64,000 nucleotides of DNA, from assembly GCF_900109745.1 (NCBI RefSeq), contig NZ_FOAV01000002.1, positions 597,729 to 661,728 of the forward strand, in the 5' to 3' direction. Below the pieces are notes generated by a model, which saw only the letters and a list, made by a program, of their open reading frames with translations, was not told the DNA's origin and did not search any database. The position numbers and the translations under genes are program-made. Below, in pieces: positions 44,059 to 53,173 of the stretch (positions are counted from its first letter, which is position 1; each line of letters opens with the position of its first letter). Source of the stretch: Roseateles sp. YR242. GTDB taxonomy: Bacteria > Pseudomonadota > Gammaproteobacteria > Burkholderiales > Burkholderiaceae_C.

Positions 44059-46260
44059 ATGCCCCCCATGACCGAGAAGTCCCCCGCCCGCCCTGCTGCC
44101 AGCTCCGAGGCCCTTGCGGACACCCGCCTGGCCCCGCCATCGGCGGCCGGCCGCGCCATGCTGGCCAGCACCATGGAGCTGCTGGCGTCGATGCGTTTTG
44201 CCATCTCGCTGCTGGTGGTGATCTGCATTGCAGCCATCACCGGCACCGTGGTCCGCCAGAACGAGCCGATGAACAACTACGTCAATCAGTTCGGGCCGTT
44301 CTGGTCCGAGCTGTTTGGCCGGCTCAACCTCTACACGATCTACAGCTCCTGGTGGTTCGTGTTGATGCTCACCTTCCTGGTGATTTCCACCACGCTGTGC
44401 ATCACCCGCCACACCCCCAAGATCCTGCGTGACCTCAAGACCTATCGGGAGACGGTGCGCGAGCAGTCGCTGCAGGCCTTCCCGCACAAGGCGATCGGCC
44501 ACCTGCACCTCAACCCGGAGGCGGCGCTTCAGCAGATCAATGCCTGGCTCACCGCCCATGGCTGGCGCGCGCGGGCGCAGGTCCGTACCGCTGGGGTGAT
44601 GATCGGCGCCAAGAAGGGGGCCGTTCACAAGCTGGGCTACCTGGCCACCCATTCGGCCATCGTGCTGATCATCCTGGGCAGCTCGCTGGACGGCAATCAG
44701 TTCCTGCGTCTGATGATGTGGTTCCAGGGCAAGACCGTCTACCAGGGCAGCGACTTCAACAAGATGACGGCGGAAAACCGCCTGGGCCCGGGCAACCCCA
44801 ACTTCCGGGCCAATCTGTATGTGCCCGAGGGCAGCCGCAGCGGCGCAGCCTTGCTCAACATGCCTTCCGGCGTGATGTTGCAGGAGCTGCCCTTCGACGT
44901 GGAGCTGAAGAAATTCAAGGTGGAGTACTACTCCACCGGCATGCCCAAGCTGTTTGCCAGCGACATCGTCATTCATGACCGTGAAACCGGCACCACCAAG
45001 GAAGCCACGGTCAAGGTCAACGAGCCCTACACCTATCGGGGCATGGCGCTGTACCAGAGCAGTTTCGAGGACGGTGGTTCCGAGCTGAAGCTGCGCATGC
45101 GGGGTCTCTCGACGCGCGAGGACGTGGTTCTCGCCGCCAAGGTGGGCGGCTCCACCACCATGACCGGCGCGGACAGCAGCAAGACCACGCTGGAGTTCTC
45201 GGACCTGCGCGTGATCAACGTCGAGAACCTCGGCGGTGCTACGGCCGGCGCGCCGGGCGCCAGTGACACGGCGGGTGGCACCGACGTCCGCCGCGTGGAC
45301 CTGGTGGACAGCCTGCAGCAGCACCTGGGCTCCGGCGCCAACACCTCCGGCAAAAAGAACCTGCACAATGTGGGCCCGTCGTTCAGCTACAAGCTGCGCG
45401 ACGCCAGCGGCCAGGCGCGAGAGTTCAACAACTACATGTTGCCGCTGGAACTCGAGGGTCAGCGGGTGTTCCTGTTGGGCGTGCGCGAAGCCACGGGCGA
45501 CAACTTCCGCTACCTGCGTGTCCCCGCCGATGCCCAGGACAGCATGGACGGCTGGCTGGCCCTGCGCCGCGCGCTGGCGGACCCGGCCCAGCGCAACCGC
45601 GCCGCCCGCCATTACGCGGAAGCCGCCTCCCCCAACGACAACCCGAAGATGCGGGAGCAACTCGAGTCCACCAGCCTGCGGGTGCTGACCCTGTTTGCCG
45701 GTGCCGCCGGCCTGCACACGGACGCACCCGCACAGGGCGCCGCCGTGGGTGGCCTGCCGGCGCTGTCGGACTTCATCGAACGGGAAGTCCCGCAGGCTGA
45801 TCGCAGCCGCGTCTCCGAAGTGCTGCTGCGCATCCTCAACGGCAGCCTGTTTGAACTGCACAAGCAGGCCCAGCAACAGCTGGGCCTGCCGGCACCCGAA
45901 CCCAGCCCCAAGACCCAGACCTTCATGACGCAGGCGGTGCTGTCGCTGTCGGACTCCATGTTCTACCCCGCCCCCATGGTGCTGCAGCTGGACGATTTCA
46001 AGCAGATCCAGGCCAGTGTCTTCCAGGTGACACGGTCCCCTGGGCGCACCCTGGTCTATGCCGGCGCAATCTTGCTCATCATCGGCGTGTTTGCCATGCT
46101 CTACATCCGGGAACGCCGGCTCTGGATCTGGCTGGAGACAGCACCCGGCCGATCGGAACAGACACGCGTGCGCATGGCCATGTCCAGCAATCGCGACACC
46201 CAAGACCTGCCCACGGAATTTGAAGCGCTCAAGCGGCACCTGCTGCATGAGGAGGCCTGA
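44059..46260 (+). CDS. resB: ResB-like cytochrome c biogenesis protein (Ccs1)
   Basis: About 733 residues; system II cytochrome c maturation. Membrane helices are SMRFAISLLVVICIAAITGT near the start, a second near WWFVLMLTFLVIS, a third near LATHSAIVLIILG, and one near the C-terminus (LVYAGAILLIIGVFAMLYI). They frame a large periplasmic domain. It keeps apocytochrome thiols reduced and passes haem together with CcsB. The start is uncertain: ATGs at 44047, 44059 and 44068 all lack a good ribosome-binding site. Confidence 0.9.
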   Translation: MPPMTEKSPARPAASSEALADTRLAPPSAAGRAMLASTMELLASMRFAISLLVVICIAAITGTVVRQNEPMNNYVNQFGPFWSELFGRLNLYTIYSSWWFVLMLTFLVISTTLCITRHTPKILRDLKTYRETVREQSLQAFPHKAIGHLHLNPEAALQQINAWLTAHGWRARAQVRTAGVMIGAKKGAVHKLGYLATHSAIVLIILGSSLDGNQFLRLMMWFQGKTVYQGSDFNKMTAENRLGPGNPNFRANLYVPEGSRSGAALLNMPSGVMLQELPFDVELKKFKVEYYSTGMPKLFASDIVIHDRETGTTKEATVKVNEPYTYRGMALYQSSFEDGGSELKLRMRGLSTREDVVLAAKVGGSTTMTGADSSKTTLEFSDLRVINVENLGGATAGAPGASDTAGGTDVRRVDLVDSLQQHLGSGANTSGKKNLHNVGPSFSYKLRDASGQAREFNNYMLPLELEGQRVFLLGVREATGDNFRYLRVPADAQDSMDGWLALRRALADPAQRNRAARHYAEAASPNDNPKMREQLESTSLRVLTLFAGAAGLHTDAPAQGAAVGGLPALSDFIEREVPQADRSRVSEVLLRILNGSLFELHKQAQQQLGLPAPEPSPKTQTFMTQAVLSLSDSMFYPAPMVLQLDDFKQIQASVFQVTRSPGRTLVYAGAILLIIGVFAMLYIRERRLWIWLETAPGRSEQTRVRMAMSSNRDTQDLPTEFEALKRHLLHEEA

Positions 46261-46262
46261 AC

Positions 46263-47684
46263 ATGAACACCACCACCACCGCCGTGGAAAGCCGGATGCC
46301 CACCGATCCGTCCACGCTGGAATCCACCCTCGCGGCCGCCCCACGCTCGCTGCTGATCGGCAAACGCGGCTGGTACAACGGCCGAGACATGGTCGACTGG
46401 ATCTTCGCCGCCCTGGTGCTGCTGGGCGCCGGTTTTGCGTTCACGCGCTACCAGGGGTCGATGGATGTCTATGAAAAAGGCATTCTCATCTGCGCCACAC
46501 CGGCGCTGATCGCGCTGGGCTGGTTTTGGCGGCCCCTGCGGCTGCTGTGTGTGGTGGTGGGTGCGGCCAGCCTGCTGGCCATTCAGCTCTACCTGCGCCA
46601 GACGGACAGCTTCGGCGCCGACCTGGCCGCCGCCGACAAGGTGTTCTTCCTCAAGTACATGCTCTCCAGCCAGAGCGCCATCTTGTGGATGAGCGTGCTG
46701 GTCTACATGAGCACCTTGTTCTACTGGCTGGGTTTCTTCAAGCGTGAAGGTGCCCACAGTGCCGCCGAGGCCATCGGCACCCGGCTCGCCTGGGGCGCGG
46801 TGGGCATGGCGCTGATCGGCACCATGGTGCGCTGGTTCGAGAGCCACCAGATCGGCCCGGACATTGGCCACATCCCGGTCAGCAACCTCTATGAGGTGTT
46901 TGTCCTGTTCACCTGGCTGACGACGCTCATGTATCTCTACTATGAGCAACGCTTCCGCACCCGGGCGCTCGGCGCCTACGTGATGCTGGTGGTGAGCGCG
47001 GCGGTGAGCTTCCTGCTCTGGTACACCGTGGCGCGCGAGGCGCATGAGATCCAGCCGCTGGTGCCGGCCCTGCAGAGCTGGTGGATGAAGATCCACGTGC
47101 CCGCCAACTTCATCGGCTATGGCAGCTTCTCGCTGGCGGCCATGGTGGCCCTGGCCACCTTGCTCAAGACGGCACCGCCGCGCAGCCTGGTCATTGGCCT
47201 GATCGGCGTGCCGGTCGGCCTGGTGGTGATCCTGCTGGGCTTCCGCTTCGGTGCCACCCTGACGCCCGAAACAACCGCCGGCCTGGACGGCTGGGCGGGC
47301 AAGATGGCCGGCCTGGCCGTCTTCCTGGCCCTGAGTGTGGCCCTGCGCGCGCCGCTCACGGCCCGGCTGCCGGCCCTGGAGACGCTGGACGACCTGATGT
47401 ACAAGTCCATCGCGCTGGGCTTTGCCTTCTTCACCGTGGCCACCATCCTCGGCGCCTTCTGGGCGGCGGAGGCCTGGGGCGGCTACTGGAGCTGGGACCC
47501 GAAGGAAACCTGGGCCCTGATCGTCTGGCTGAACTACGCCGCCTGGCTGCACATGCGCCTGATGAAGGGGTTGCGGGGGGTGGTGTCTTCCTGGTGGGCC
47601 CTGATCGGCCTGCTGGTGACGACCTTCGCCTTCCTCGGCGTCAACATGTTCCTCTCCGGCCTGCACTCCTACGGGACGCTTTGA
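46263..47684 (+). CDS. ccsB: CcsB/CcsA (ResC) haem handling protein
   Basis: A 473-residue polytopic membrane protein starting 2 bases after resB. The haem-binding WWD domain reads WGGYWSWDPKETWALIVWLN. It contributes the haem-attachment half of system II. It is longer than typical members (about 390) because of a ~70-residue insert with extra hydrophobic segments (SLVIGLIGVPVGLVVILLGF and MAGLAVFLALSVAL) before the WWD region. Confidence 0.93.
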   Translation: MNTTTTAVESRMPTDPSTLESTLAAAPRSLLIGKRGWYNGRDMVDWIFAALVLLGAGFAFTRYQGSMDVYEKGILICATPALIALGWFWRPLRLLCVVVGAASLLAIQLYLRQTDSFGADLAAADKVFFLKYMLSSQSAILWMSVLVYMSTLFYWLGFFKREGAHSAAEAIGTRLAWGAVGMALIGTMVRWFESHQIGPDIGHIPVSNLYEVFVLFTWLTTLMYLYYEQRFRTRALGAYVMLVVSAAVSFLLWYTVAREAHEIQPLVPALQSWWMKIHVPANFIGYGSFSLAAMVALATLLKTAPPRSLVIGLIGVPVGLVVILLGFRFGATLTPETTAGLDGWAGKMAGLAVFLALSVALRAPLTARLPALETLDDLMYKSIALGFAFFTVATILGAFWAAEAWGGYWSWDPKETWALIVWLNYAAWLHMRLMKGLRGVVSSWWALIGLLVTTFAFLGVNMFLSGLHSYGTL

Positions 47685-47781
47685 CAACCAACAGTGTTGC
47701 GCGCTGAACCCAAAGCGGCCTGGCTGCACTGACTGCGTGTGCCCGGATATCGCACAATCGGTCCCACTGCCTCTCCCTAAC

Positions 47782-47809
47782 GAGGCAGCGGCGCTTTAAG
47801 CGTTGCCTC
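47782..47809 (+). other. Stable hairpin between ccsB and msrP
   Basis: GAGGCA and TGCCTC close an inner GCGCTT/AAGCGT stem. No T-run follows, so it may be a poor terminator or a leader structure of msrP. Confidence 0.45.
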
Positions 47810-47880
47810 ATGCAAATGCTCAGGTGATGGCGTAAGGTCCGGGTCGTCCGCCCATTTCGGGTGAGCCCCAAAGGTTGGCC

Positions 47881-48873
47881 ATGCATTTCCTGCGTCAGCG
47901 AGACGGACTGCGCGTTCCGTCCTCCGAAATCACCCCCCGCGCCGATTACGAAAACCGCCGTGAGTGGCTCAAGGCCGCCAGTGCCCTGGGCTTGGCAGGG
48001 CTGGGCACGGGCCTGGGCCTTGAAGCACAGGCCCAGACTGCCGGCCCCGGCAAGCTGGCCAAGTTGCCAGGTGCACGCAGTGCGGTGCCCGGCGCCCTGG
48101 CGGTGGAGAAGCTGACGCGCTATGAGGACGTCACCTCCTACAACAACTACTACGAATTCGGCACCGACAAGAGCGACCCGGCCCGAAACGCCCACACGCT
48201 CAAGCCGCGGCCCTGGACCGTCGCCATCGAAGGCGAATGCGCCAAGCCCGGCCGCTACGGCATCGAAGACCTGCTCAAGCTGGCCCCGATGGAAGAGCGC
48301 ATCTACCGGCTTCGCTGCGTGGAGGGCTGGTCCATGGTGATCCCCTGGGAGGGCTACTCCCTGGCTGAGTTGCTGAAGAAGGCCGAGCCCAACAGCCGTG
48401 CCAAGTACGTCGAATTCACCACGCTGGCGGACAAGGCCCAGATGCCGGGCGTGCGTTCTGGCGTGCTGGATTGGCCCTATGTGGAGGGCCTGCGCCTGGA
48501 CGAGGCCATGCACCCACTCACCCTGCTGGCCTTCGGCCTGTACGGCGAAGTGCTGCCCAACCAGAACGGCGCGCCGCTGCGGCTGGTGGTGCCCTGGAAG
48601 TACGGGTTCAAGTCGGCCAAGTCCATCGTGCGTATCCGCTTCACGGAGCAGCAGCCGGTGAGCAGCTGGACCAAGGCGGCCCAGCAGGAATACGGCTTCT
48701 TCTCCAATGTGAACCCCAAAGTGGATCACCCGCGCTGGAGCCAGGCCACCGAACGCCGCATTGGTGAGGAAGGCGGCTTCTTTGCCAAGAAACGCGCCAC
48801 GCTGACGTTCAACGGCTATGAGCCCCAGGTGGGCCAGCTGTACGCCGGCATGGATCTGAAGAAGTTCTTCTGA
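47881..48873 (+). CDS. msrP: Protein-methionine-sulfoxide reductase catalytic subunit MsrP
   Basis: 330 residues. A twin-arginine type signal ([19 protein letters not shown]) and a sulfite-oxidase fold follow, with the molybdopterin-ligating Cys in [15 protein letters not shown]. Motifs [15 protein letters not shown] and GFFSNVNP are typical of YedY/MsrP. It repairs oxidised methionines in periplasmic proteins and takes electrons from MsrQ, the next gene. ATG 47881 is preferred over the TTG two codons earlier. Confidence 0.95.
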   Translation: MHFLRQRDGLRVPSSEITPRADYENRREWLKAASALGLAGLGTGLGLEAQAQTAGPGKLAKLPGARSAVPGALAVEKLTRYEDVTSYNNYYEFGTDKSDPARNAHTLKPRPWTVAIEGECAKPGRYGIEDLLKLAPMEERIYRLRCVEGWSMVIPWEGYSLAELLKKAEPNSRAKYVEFTTLADKAQMPGVRSGVLDWPYVEGLRLDEAMHPLTLLAFGLYGEVLPNQNGAPLRLVVPWKYGFKSAKSIVRIRFTEQQPVSSWTKAAQQEYGFFSNVNPKVDHPRWSQATERRIGEEGGFFAKKRATLTFNGYEPQVGQLYAGMDLKKFF

Positions 48874-48908
48874 ACGCAGCTTGAACGCGCCAACACGCAC
48901 CTTGCACG

Positions 48909-49598
48909 ATGGTCACCTCCTCCGCAACGGGCTCCTCTTCCCCGAAGGCCCCGCCCCCGTCTCCCGCTGCCGCCCATCGCGGCCAGCCAGCCGCCGCGCG
49001 CCGTCGGCACCCGTTGCTGCATCCGGCCGCCAAGGTGCTGCTCTTTGTGTTGTGCCTGCTGCCCCTGGCCTGGTACGTGTTCGGTGTGGTGACCTATCAG
49101 TTGGGCGCCAACCCTGCGGAGGCGGTGATTCGCGGGCTGGGCGACTGGACGCTGCGCCTGTTGTGGATCACCCTGGCCGTGACGCCTGTGCGGCAATGGG
49201 CGGGCGTGCCGGCGCTGGCACGGTTTCGCCGCATGCTGGGGTTGTTCACCTTCTTTTATGCCAGCTTGCACCTGGTGGCCTACGCCCTGCTGGACATGCA
49301 GCTGGACCTGCCCGAGATCCTGCGTGACATTGCCAAGCGCCCGTTCATCCTGATGGGCTTTGTGGCGTGGCTGCTGCTGCTGCCGCTGGCCTTGACCTCC
49401 TTCAACCGGGCCATCAAGGCCCTGGGGGCGAAGCGTTGGCAGTGGCTGCACCGGCTGGTGTATGTGATTGCCGTGGTGGGCTTGATGCACTTCATCTGGA
49501 TGCGCGCCGGCAAGAACAACTTCGCGGAACCGGCAGTGTATGGCGCCATCCTGGCGGTGCTGCTGGGATGGCGGCTGTGGAAGCGTTTCAGGGCTTGA
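48909..49598 (+). CDS. msrQ: MsrQ haem-binding membrane subunit
   Basis: A 229-residue polytopic protein of the YedZ/ferric-reductase family. After a ~30-residue Ser/Pro/Ala-rich extension it has membrane segments with the haem-ligating histidines in FTFFYASLHLVAYALL, RWQWLHRLVYVIAVVGLMHF. It passes electrons from the respiratory chain to MsrP. 35 bases after msrP, so co-transcribed. Confidence 0.93.
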   Translation: MVTSSATGSSSPKAPPPSPAAAHRGQPAAARRRHPLLHPAAKVLLFVLCLLPLAWYVFGVVTYQLGANPAEAVIRGLGDWTLRLLWITLAVTPVRQWAGVPALARFRRMLGLFTFFYASLHLVAYALLDMQLDLPEILRDIAKRPFILMGFVAWLLLLPLALTSFNRAIKALGAKRWQWLHRLVYVIAVVGLMHFIWMRAGKNNFAEPAVYGAILAVLLGWRLWKRFRA

Positions 49599-49630
49599 GG
49601 GCTGAAGCTTCGGGGCTTGAGGGCTGAAGC
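49591..49630 (+). repeat. Direct repeat across the msrQ stop codon
   Basis: An 18-base unit, GGGCTTGAGGGCTGAAGC, occurs at 49591-49608 and 49613-49630. The first copy holds the msrQ stop; related GGCTTGAGG and GATGAAGGCT pieces follow. Confidence 0.7.
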
Positions 49631-49835
49631 GCTTGATGAAGGCTCGATGAAGGCTTGAGGCCGTGACGAAAAACGCCGCGCGAAGGGATTGATGCCCTGG
49701 ATGGGTGGCATTCGTGGTCATTCCCGGATAATCACGGGTTTTCCAACTGGCGGCGGGCCTTCCTGGCGCGCTGCCCGTGGGCCCTTATCCCTTTCCTGCC
49801 TGTGAGTGCCTTCCGGCGCTCTGCGCAGCAGCGCC

Positions 49836-51257
49836 ATGATCGACGCCGACGCCCTCCCCGGCTCCAAGCCGGACCTCCCGCAGGCCCCCCTGCCCGCCAT
49901 CCTGGATGCCGCCATCATTGGCGGCGGCCCGGCCGGCTGCAGTGCGGCCAGTTGGCTGGCCCAGTTGGGCCTGAGCGTGGCGGTGATCGAGCGCGGTCCG
50001 CGCCTTTGCGGAAGTTTGCAGGCGCTCACCTACGACCAGGACTGGCTGCTCGGCCAGCCCGGCGAAAGTCTGGCCGCGGTGGGCGACCGCTACGCCAGCC
50101 ACGTCCGGGCCCTGCCGGGCGCGCATGTGTTGGTGCACCGCAGCACTCGTCACCTGGACTGGCAGCCGGAACTGGGCTGGCAGATCCATCTGGATGGCGA
50201 AACGCTCGCCGCCACTGGTGCGGACCTCCCCGAACGCCAGCCCTTGCGCGCGCGCGCGCTGGTCCTGGCCACCGGCTTCACGCCACGTCACCCCGCGCCG
50301 CTGTATCCCGCTGGCCCCCGCCACGGCCGGGTGATGGACGCCATCGAGCTGACCGCCAGCCGCGACAACCTGCCGCCAGGCCGCCTGCTGCTGCTGGGCG
50401 GCGGTGACAACGCCATCGAAAACGCCCTGTTCTTGCAGGCTCGCGGCCATGACGTGACCATCTGGTCCCGCTCCGACTGGCGCGCCCAGACGCATCTGCT
50501 GCAGCAGCTGGACGCCCGGCCCGGCATCCGTCGCCGCCCGGCGCAGGCCCTTCCCACGGCGGTGACGCCGCAGGCGGACGGTGTGCAGGTGAGCTCAAAA
50601 GCTTATGGCGATGAGGCCTTCGACCATGTGGCTGTGCTGCTGGGTTATGAACCCGAGCCGTCCGCCTGGTTGCTGGTGTCCGATGCGCTGCAACGCGCTG
50701 GCGTCACGGCGCCCTCCCAGCCCTTCCGCGACGAGCCTCGTTTCGGGGTGCTTGGCCTGTTCGTGGCGGGTGACGCCAGCGGGCGCCAGCACCCCTGCGT
50801 GCAAACCGCCCTGGGTGACGGCGTGGTGGCGGCCAAGCAGGTGGAGGCTTTCCTGCGGCCTCTGCGCGAGGCCCAGCCCCCCCTGGCCCTGCGCCGCAAC
50901 AACCGGCAGGTGATCCACATCACCGGTTTGCGTTTCGGAGCCAACCTCGGGGTCCTCGACTTCGAACGCGAGGGGCCTCAACCCATCCAGGTGGATGCCG
51001 AGGTCAACCTGGGCGCCCAGACCATCGTCTCGCGCGATGCGGACATCGGCCATGTGCTGGACTACCGGCGCGTTCGCCTCATCATCATCGACGAGTGCAC
51101 CGCCGAGCACACCGACTTGCTGGAAGCCTTGCTGGGCAAGCTCTGCACACGCCTGATGAAGCTGCCCGGCGTGGTGGGTGTGCGCATCAAGGTGACCAAA
51201 CTCGAAATCTTCCCCGACTGCCAGGTCGCCATCAGTGCCGAATGCGGGCAGTGGTGA
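49836..51257 (+). CDS. FAD-dependent oxidoreductase fused to a FolB-like domain
   Basis: 473 residues. Residues 1-360 form a thioredoxin-reductase-like flavoprotein: FAD-binding [20 protein letters not shown], a second nucleotide motif [20 protein letters not shown], and a closing [20 protein letters not shown]. The active-site CxxC of thioredoxin reductase is absent. Residues 365-473 look like dihydroneopterin aldolase (FolB): [20 protein letters not shown] with the conserved [24 protein letters not shown] and the catalytic-type Lys in VTKLEIFPD. Free-standing folB next to ttcA is common in Burkholderiales, so the fusion could join neighbours. The start is ATG 49836; no good ribosome-binding site is visible. 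Confidence 0.8.
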   Translation: MIDADALPGSKPDLPQAPLPAILDAAIIGGGPAGCSAASWLAQLGLSVAVIERGPRLCGSLQALTYDQDWLLGQPGESLAAVGDRYASHVRALPGAHVLVHRSTRHLDWQPELGWQIHLDGETLAATGADLPERQPLRARALVLATGFTPRHPAPLYPAGPRHGRVMDAIELTASRDNLPPGRLLLLGGGDNAIENALFLQARGHDVTIWSRSDWRAQTHLLQQLDARPGIRRRPAQALPTAVTPQADGVQVSSKAYGDEAFDHVAVLLGYEPEPSAWLLVSDALQRAGVTAPSQPFRDEPRFGVLGLFVAGDASGRQHPCVQTALGDGVVAAKQVEAFLRPLREAQPPLALRRNNRQVIHITGLRFGANLGVLDFEREGPQPIQVDAEVNLGAQTIVSRDADIGHVLDYRRVRLIIIDECTAEHTDLLEALLGKLCTRLMKLPGVVGVRIKVTKLEIFPDCQVAISAECGQW

Positions 51258-51280
51258 CCCCCAGAATTTCAGGACCGACC

Positions 51281-52243
51281 ATGATTGAAACCGTCAACAC
51301 CGCCACCGCCGTCGACAGCGTCGAGCCAGGCGCCGCCGATGCCGCCGCGAAGAAGCACGCGTTTGAGATGAACAAGCTGTCCAAGCGCCTGCATCGCCAG
51401 GTGGGCCAGGCCATCGGCGACTTCAACATGATCGAGGACGGCGACAAGGTGATGGTCTGCCTGTCGGGCGGCAAGGACAGCTACTCGCTGCTGGACATCC
51501 TGATCAACATGAAGGAACGCGCGCCGATCAAGTTCGACATCGTCGCGGTGAACCTGGACCAGAAACAGCCCGGCTTCCCCGCCGATGTGCTGCCGGCTTA
51601 TCTGCGCACACGGGGCGTGGAATTCCACATCGAGGAGCAGGACACCTACTCCATCGTCAAGCGCCTGGTGCCCGAGGGCAAGACCACCTGCAGCCTGTGC
51701 TCGCGTCTGCGCCGGGGCATCCTCTACCGCGTGGCCGGCGAGCTGGGCGCCACCAAGATCGCGCTGGGGCACCACCGTGACGACATCGTCACCACGCTGA
51801 TGCTCAACATGTTCTTCGGCAGCCGCATGAAGGGCATGCCGCCCAAGCTGGTGAGCGACGACGGCAAGAACGTGGTGATCCGCCCACTGGCCTATGTGCG
51901 TGAATCCGACCTGCAGCGCTGGGCCGAGCACCGCGAGTTCCCCATCATCCCGTGCAATCTCTGCGGCAGCCAGCCCAACCTGCAACGCGCCACCGTCAAG
52001 GCCATGCTGCAGGATTGGGATCGGCGCTTCCCGGGCCGCGTGGACAACATGTTCACCGCCATGGGCAACATCGTGACCTCGCACATGATGGACCGCTCGT
52101 TGTTCCCGTTCGAGACCATGAAGGCCACCGGCGCCCCGGTGAAGGACGGTGACATCGCCTTCGACGAGGAAGAACACTGCGGCACCGGTGCCGGCGAGTC
52201 CGGGTCAGTGATCCGGCTGGTGCGCGAGGACGATCAGGAGTGA
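51281..52243 (+). CDS. ttcA: tRNA 2-thiocytidine biosynthesis protein TtcA
   Basis: 320 residues. PP-loop SGGKDS, the Cys pair [13 protein letters not shown] and [13 protein letters not shown] (4Fe-4S ligands), and [18 protein letters not shown] are complete. It thiolates C32 of several tRNAs. AGGA precedes the ATG at 51281; the longer frame upstream overlaps the oxidoreductase gene and is not used. Confidence 0.96.
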   Translation: MIETVNTATAVDSVEPGAADAAAKKHAFEMNKLSKRLHRQVGQAIGDFNMIEDGDKVMVCLSGGKDSYSLLDILINMKERAPIKFDIVAVNLDQKQPGFPADVLPAYLRTRGVEFHIEEQDTYSIVKRLVPEGKTTCSLCSRLRRGILYRVAGELGATKIALGHHRDDIVTTLMLNMFFGSRMKGMPPKLVSDDGKNVVIRPLAYVRESDLQRWAEHREFPIIPCNLCGSQPNLQRATVKAMLQDWDRRFPGRVDNMFTAMGNIVTSHMMDRSLFPFETMKATGAPVKDGDIAFDEEEHCGTGAGESGSVIRLVREDDQE

Positions 52244-52422
52244 CCGCTGAGTGTGGTGGCGCAGCCGAAACCGGAGCGAAACCACATCATTACGCGGCCC
52301 TCACACACGGGGTCAACCTGACACGGTCACAATCGTTGTCATGGAAGGTCGGTGCTGCACGGTCAGGTGCAGGCTGGCCTGTATGACATCGACACGGCAT
52401 CGACCCCCACAGGAGGCCCCGT

Positions 52423-53073
52423 ATGTTCAACCTCAATCGTCGCCTGGCCCTGGCCAGCCTGGGCGCGGCCACGCTGCTGGCGGCCCTGTCCGGCTGCGCC
52501 GCACTCAACAGCGTCTCTGCGGAAGTACAGTCCTTCGGCAGCTGGCCCGCTGGCCGCCAACCCGGCACCTATGCCTTCGAGCGCATGCCCTCCCAGCAGC
52601 AGCATGCGGAGTCGCAGGCGCGGCTGGAAGACGCCGCCCGCGGCGCCCTGGAAAAAGCCGGCTTCACCGCCGCGCCGGATCCCAAGGCGGCGGACGTGCT
52701 GGTCTCCATCGGGGCCCGCATCACCCGGACCGCCGCGGCCCCTTGGGACGACCCGCTGTGGTGGCGCTGGAACGGCAACTACTTCCAGTGGCGCTACGGC
52801 CCGGCCTGGCGTCCGTATTACAACCGCTGGGGCTTCTCCTACCCGATGGACCCCATGGCGGAGCGGCGTTACGACCGCGAAGTGGCGCTGCTGCTGCGCG
52901 ACCGCAAGACCAACGAGCCGCTCTATGAGGCCCGCGCCAGCAATGACGGCCTGACCGAAGGCGACCAGCGGCTGCTGGCGGCGCTGTACGAGGCCTCATT
53001 TGCGGACTTCCCGCAGACCCGGCCCGAACCCCATTCGGTAACCGTGCAGTTGCCGCCGGCACCGACCCCGTAA
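52423..53073 (+). CDS. DUF4136 lipoprotein
   Basis: 216 residues with lipobox LSGC (Cys25). The DUF4136 pattern follows: SVSAEVQSFGSWPAGRQPGT with YAFERMP, ALEKAGFTAAPDPKAADVLV, an aromatic stretch WRWNGNYFQWRYGPAWRPYY, then REVALLLRDRKTNEPLYEAR. An outer-membrane or periplasmic lipoprotein of unknown function. It ends in a terminator that abuts glmU. Confidence 0.85.
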   Translation: MFNLNRRLALASLGAATLLAALSGCAALNSVSAEVQSFGSWPAGRQPGTYAFERMPSQQQHAESQARLEDAARGALEKAGFTAAPDPKAADVLVSIGARITRTAAAPWDDPLWWRWNGNYFQWRYGPAWRPYYNRWGFSYPMDPMAERRYDREVALLLRDRKTNEPLYEARASNDGLTEGDQRLLAALYEASFADFPQTRPEPHSVTVQLPPAPTP

Positions 53074-53138
53074 GGCCAGGGCGGGCGCCCTTCGACGCCC
53101 CCTGAAGCCGCACGCCGGCAGCGGGTCGGCGCAACGAT

Positions 53139-53173
53139 AATCGCGGTTTTCCACTGGAAGCCGCGATTTTTTT
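53139..53173 (+). terminator. Terminator-like hairpin touching the glmU start codon
   Basis: AATCGCGG and CCGCGATT pair across a 14-base loop and run into seven T, immediately followed by the glmU ATG at 53174. It looks like a complete intrinsic terminator, and there is no room for a Shine-Dalgarno. Confidence 0.75.

Noticed and set aside
44041..46344. 767-codon open frame on the minus strand
   Set aside because: Antisense shadow of resB.
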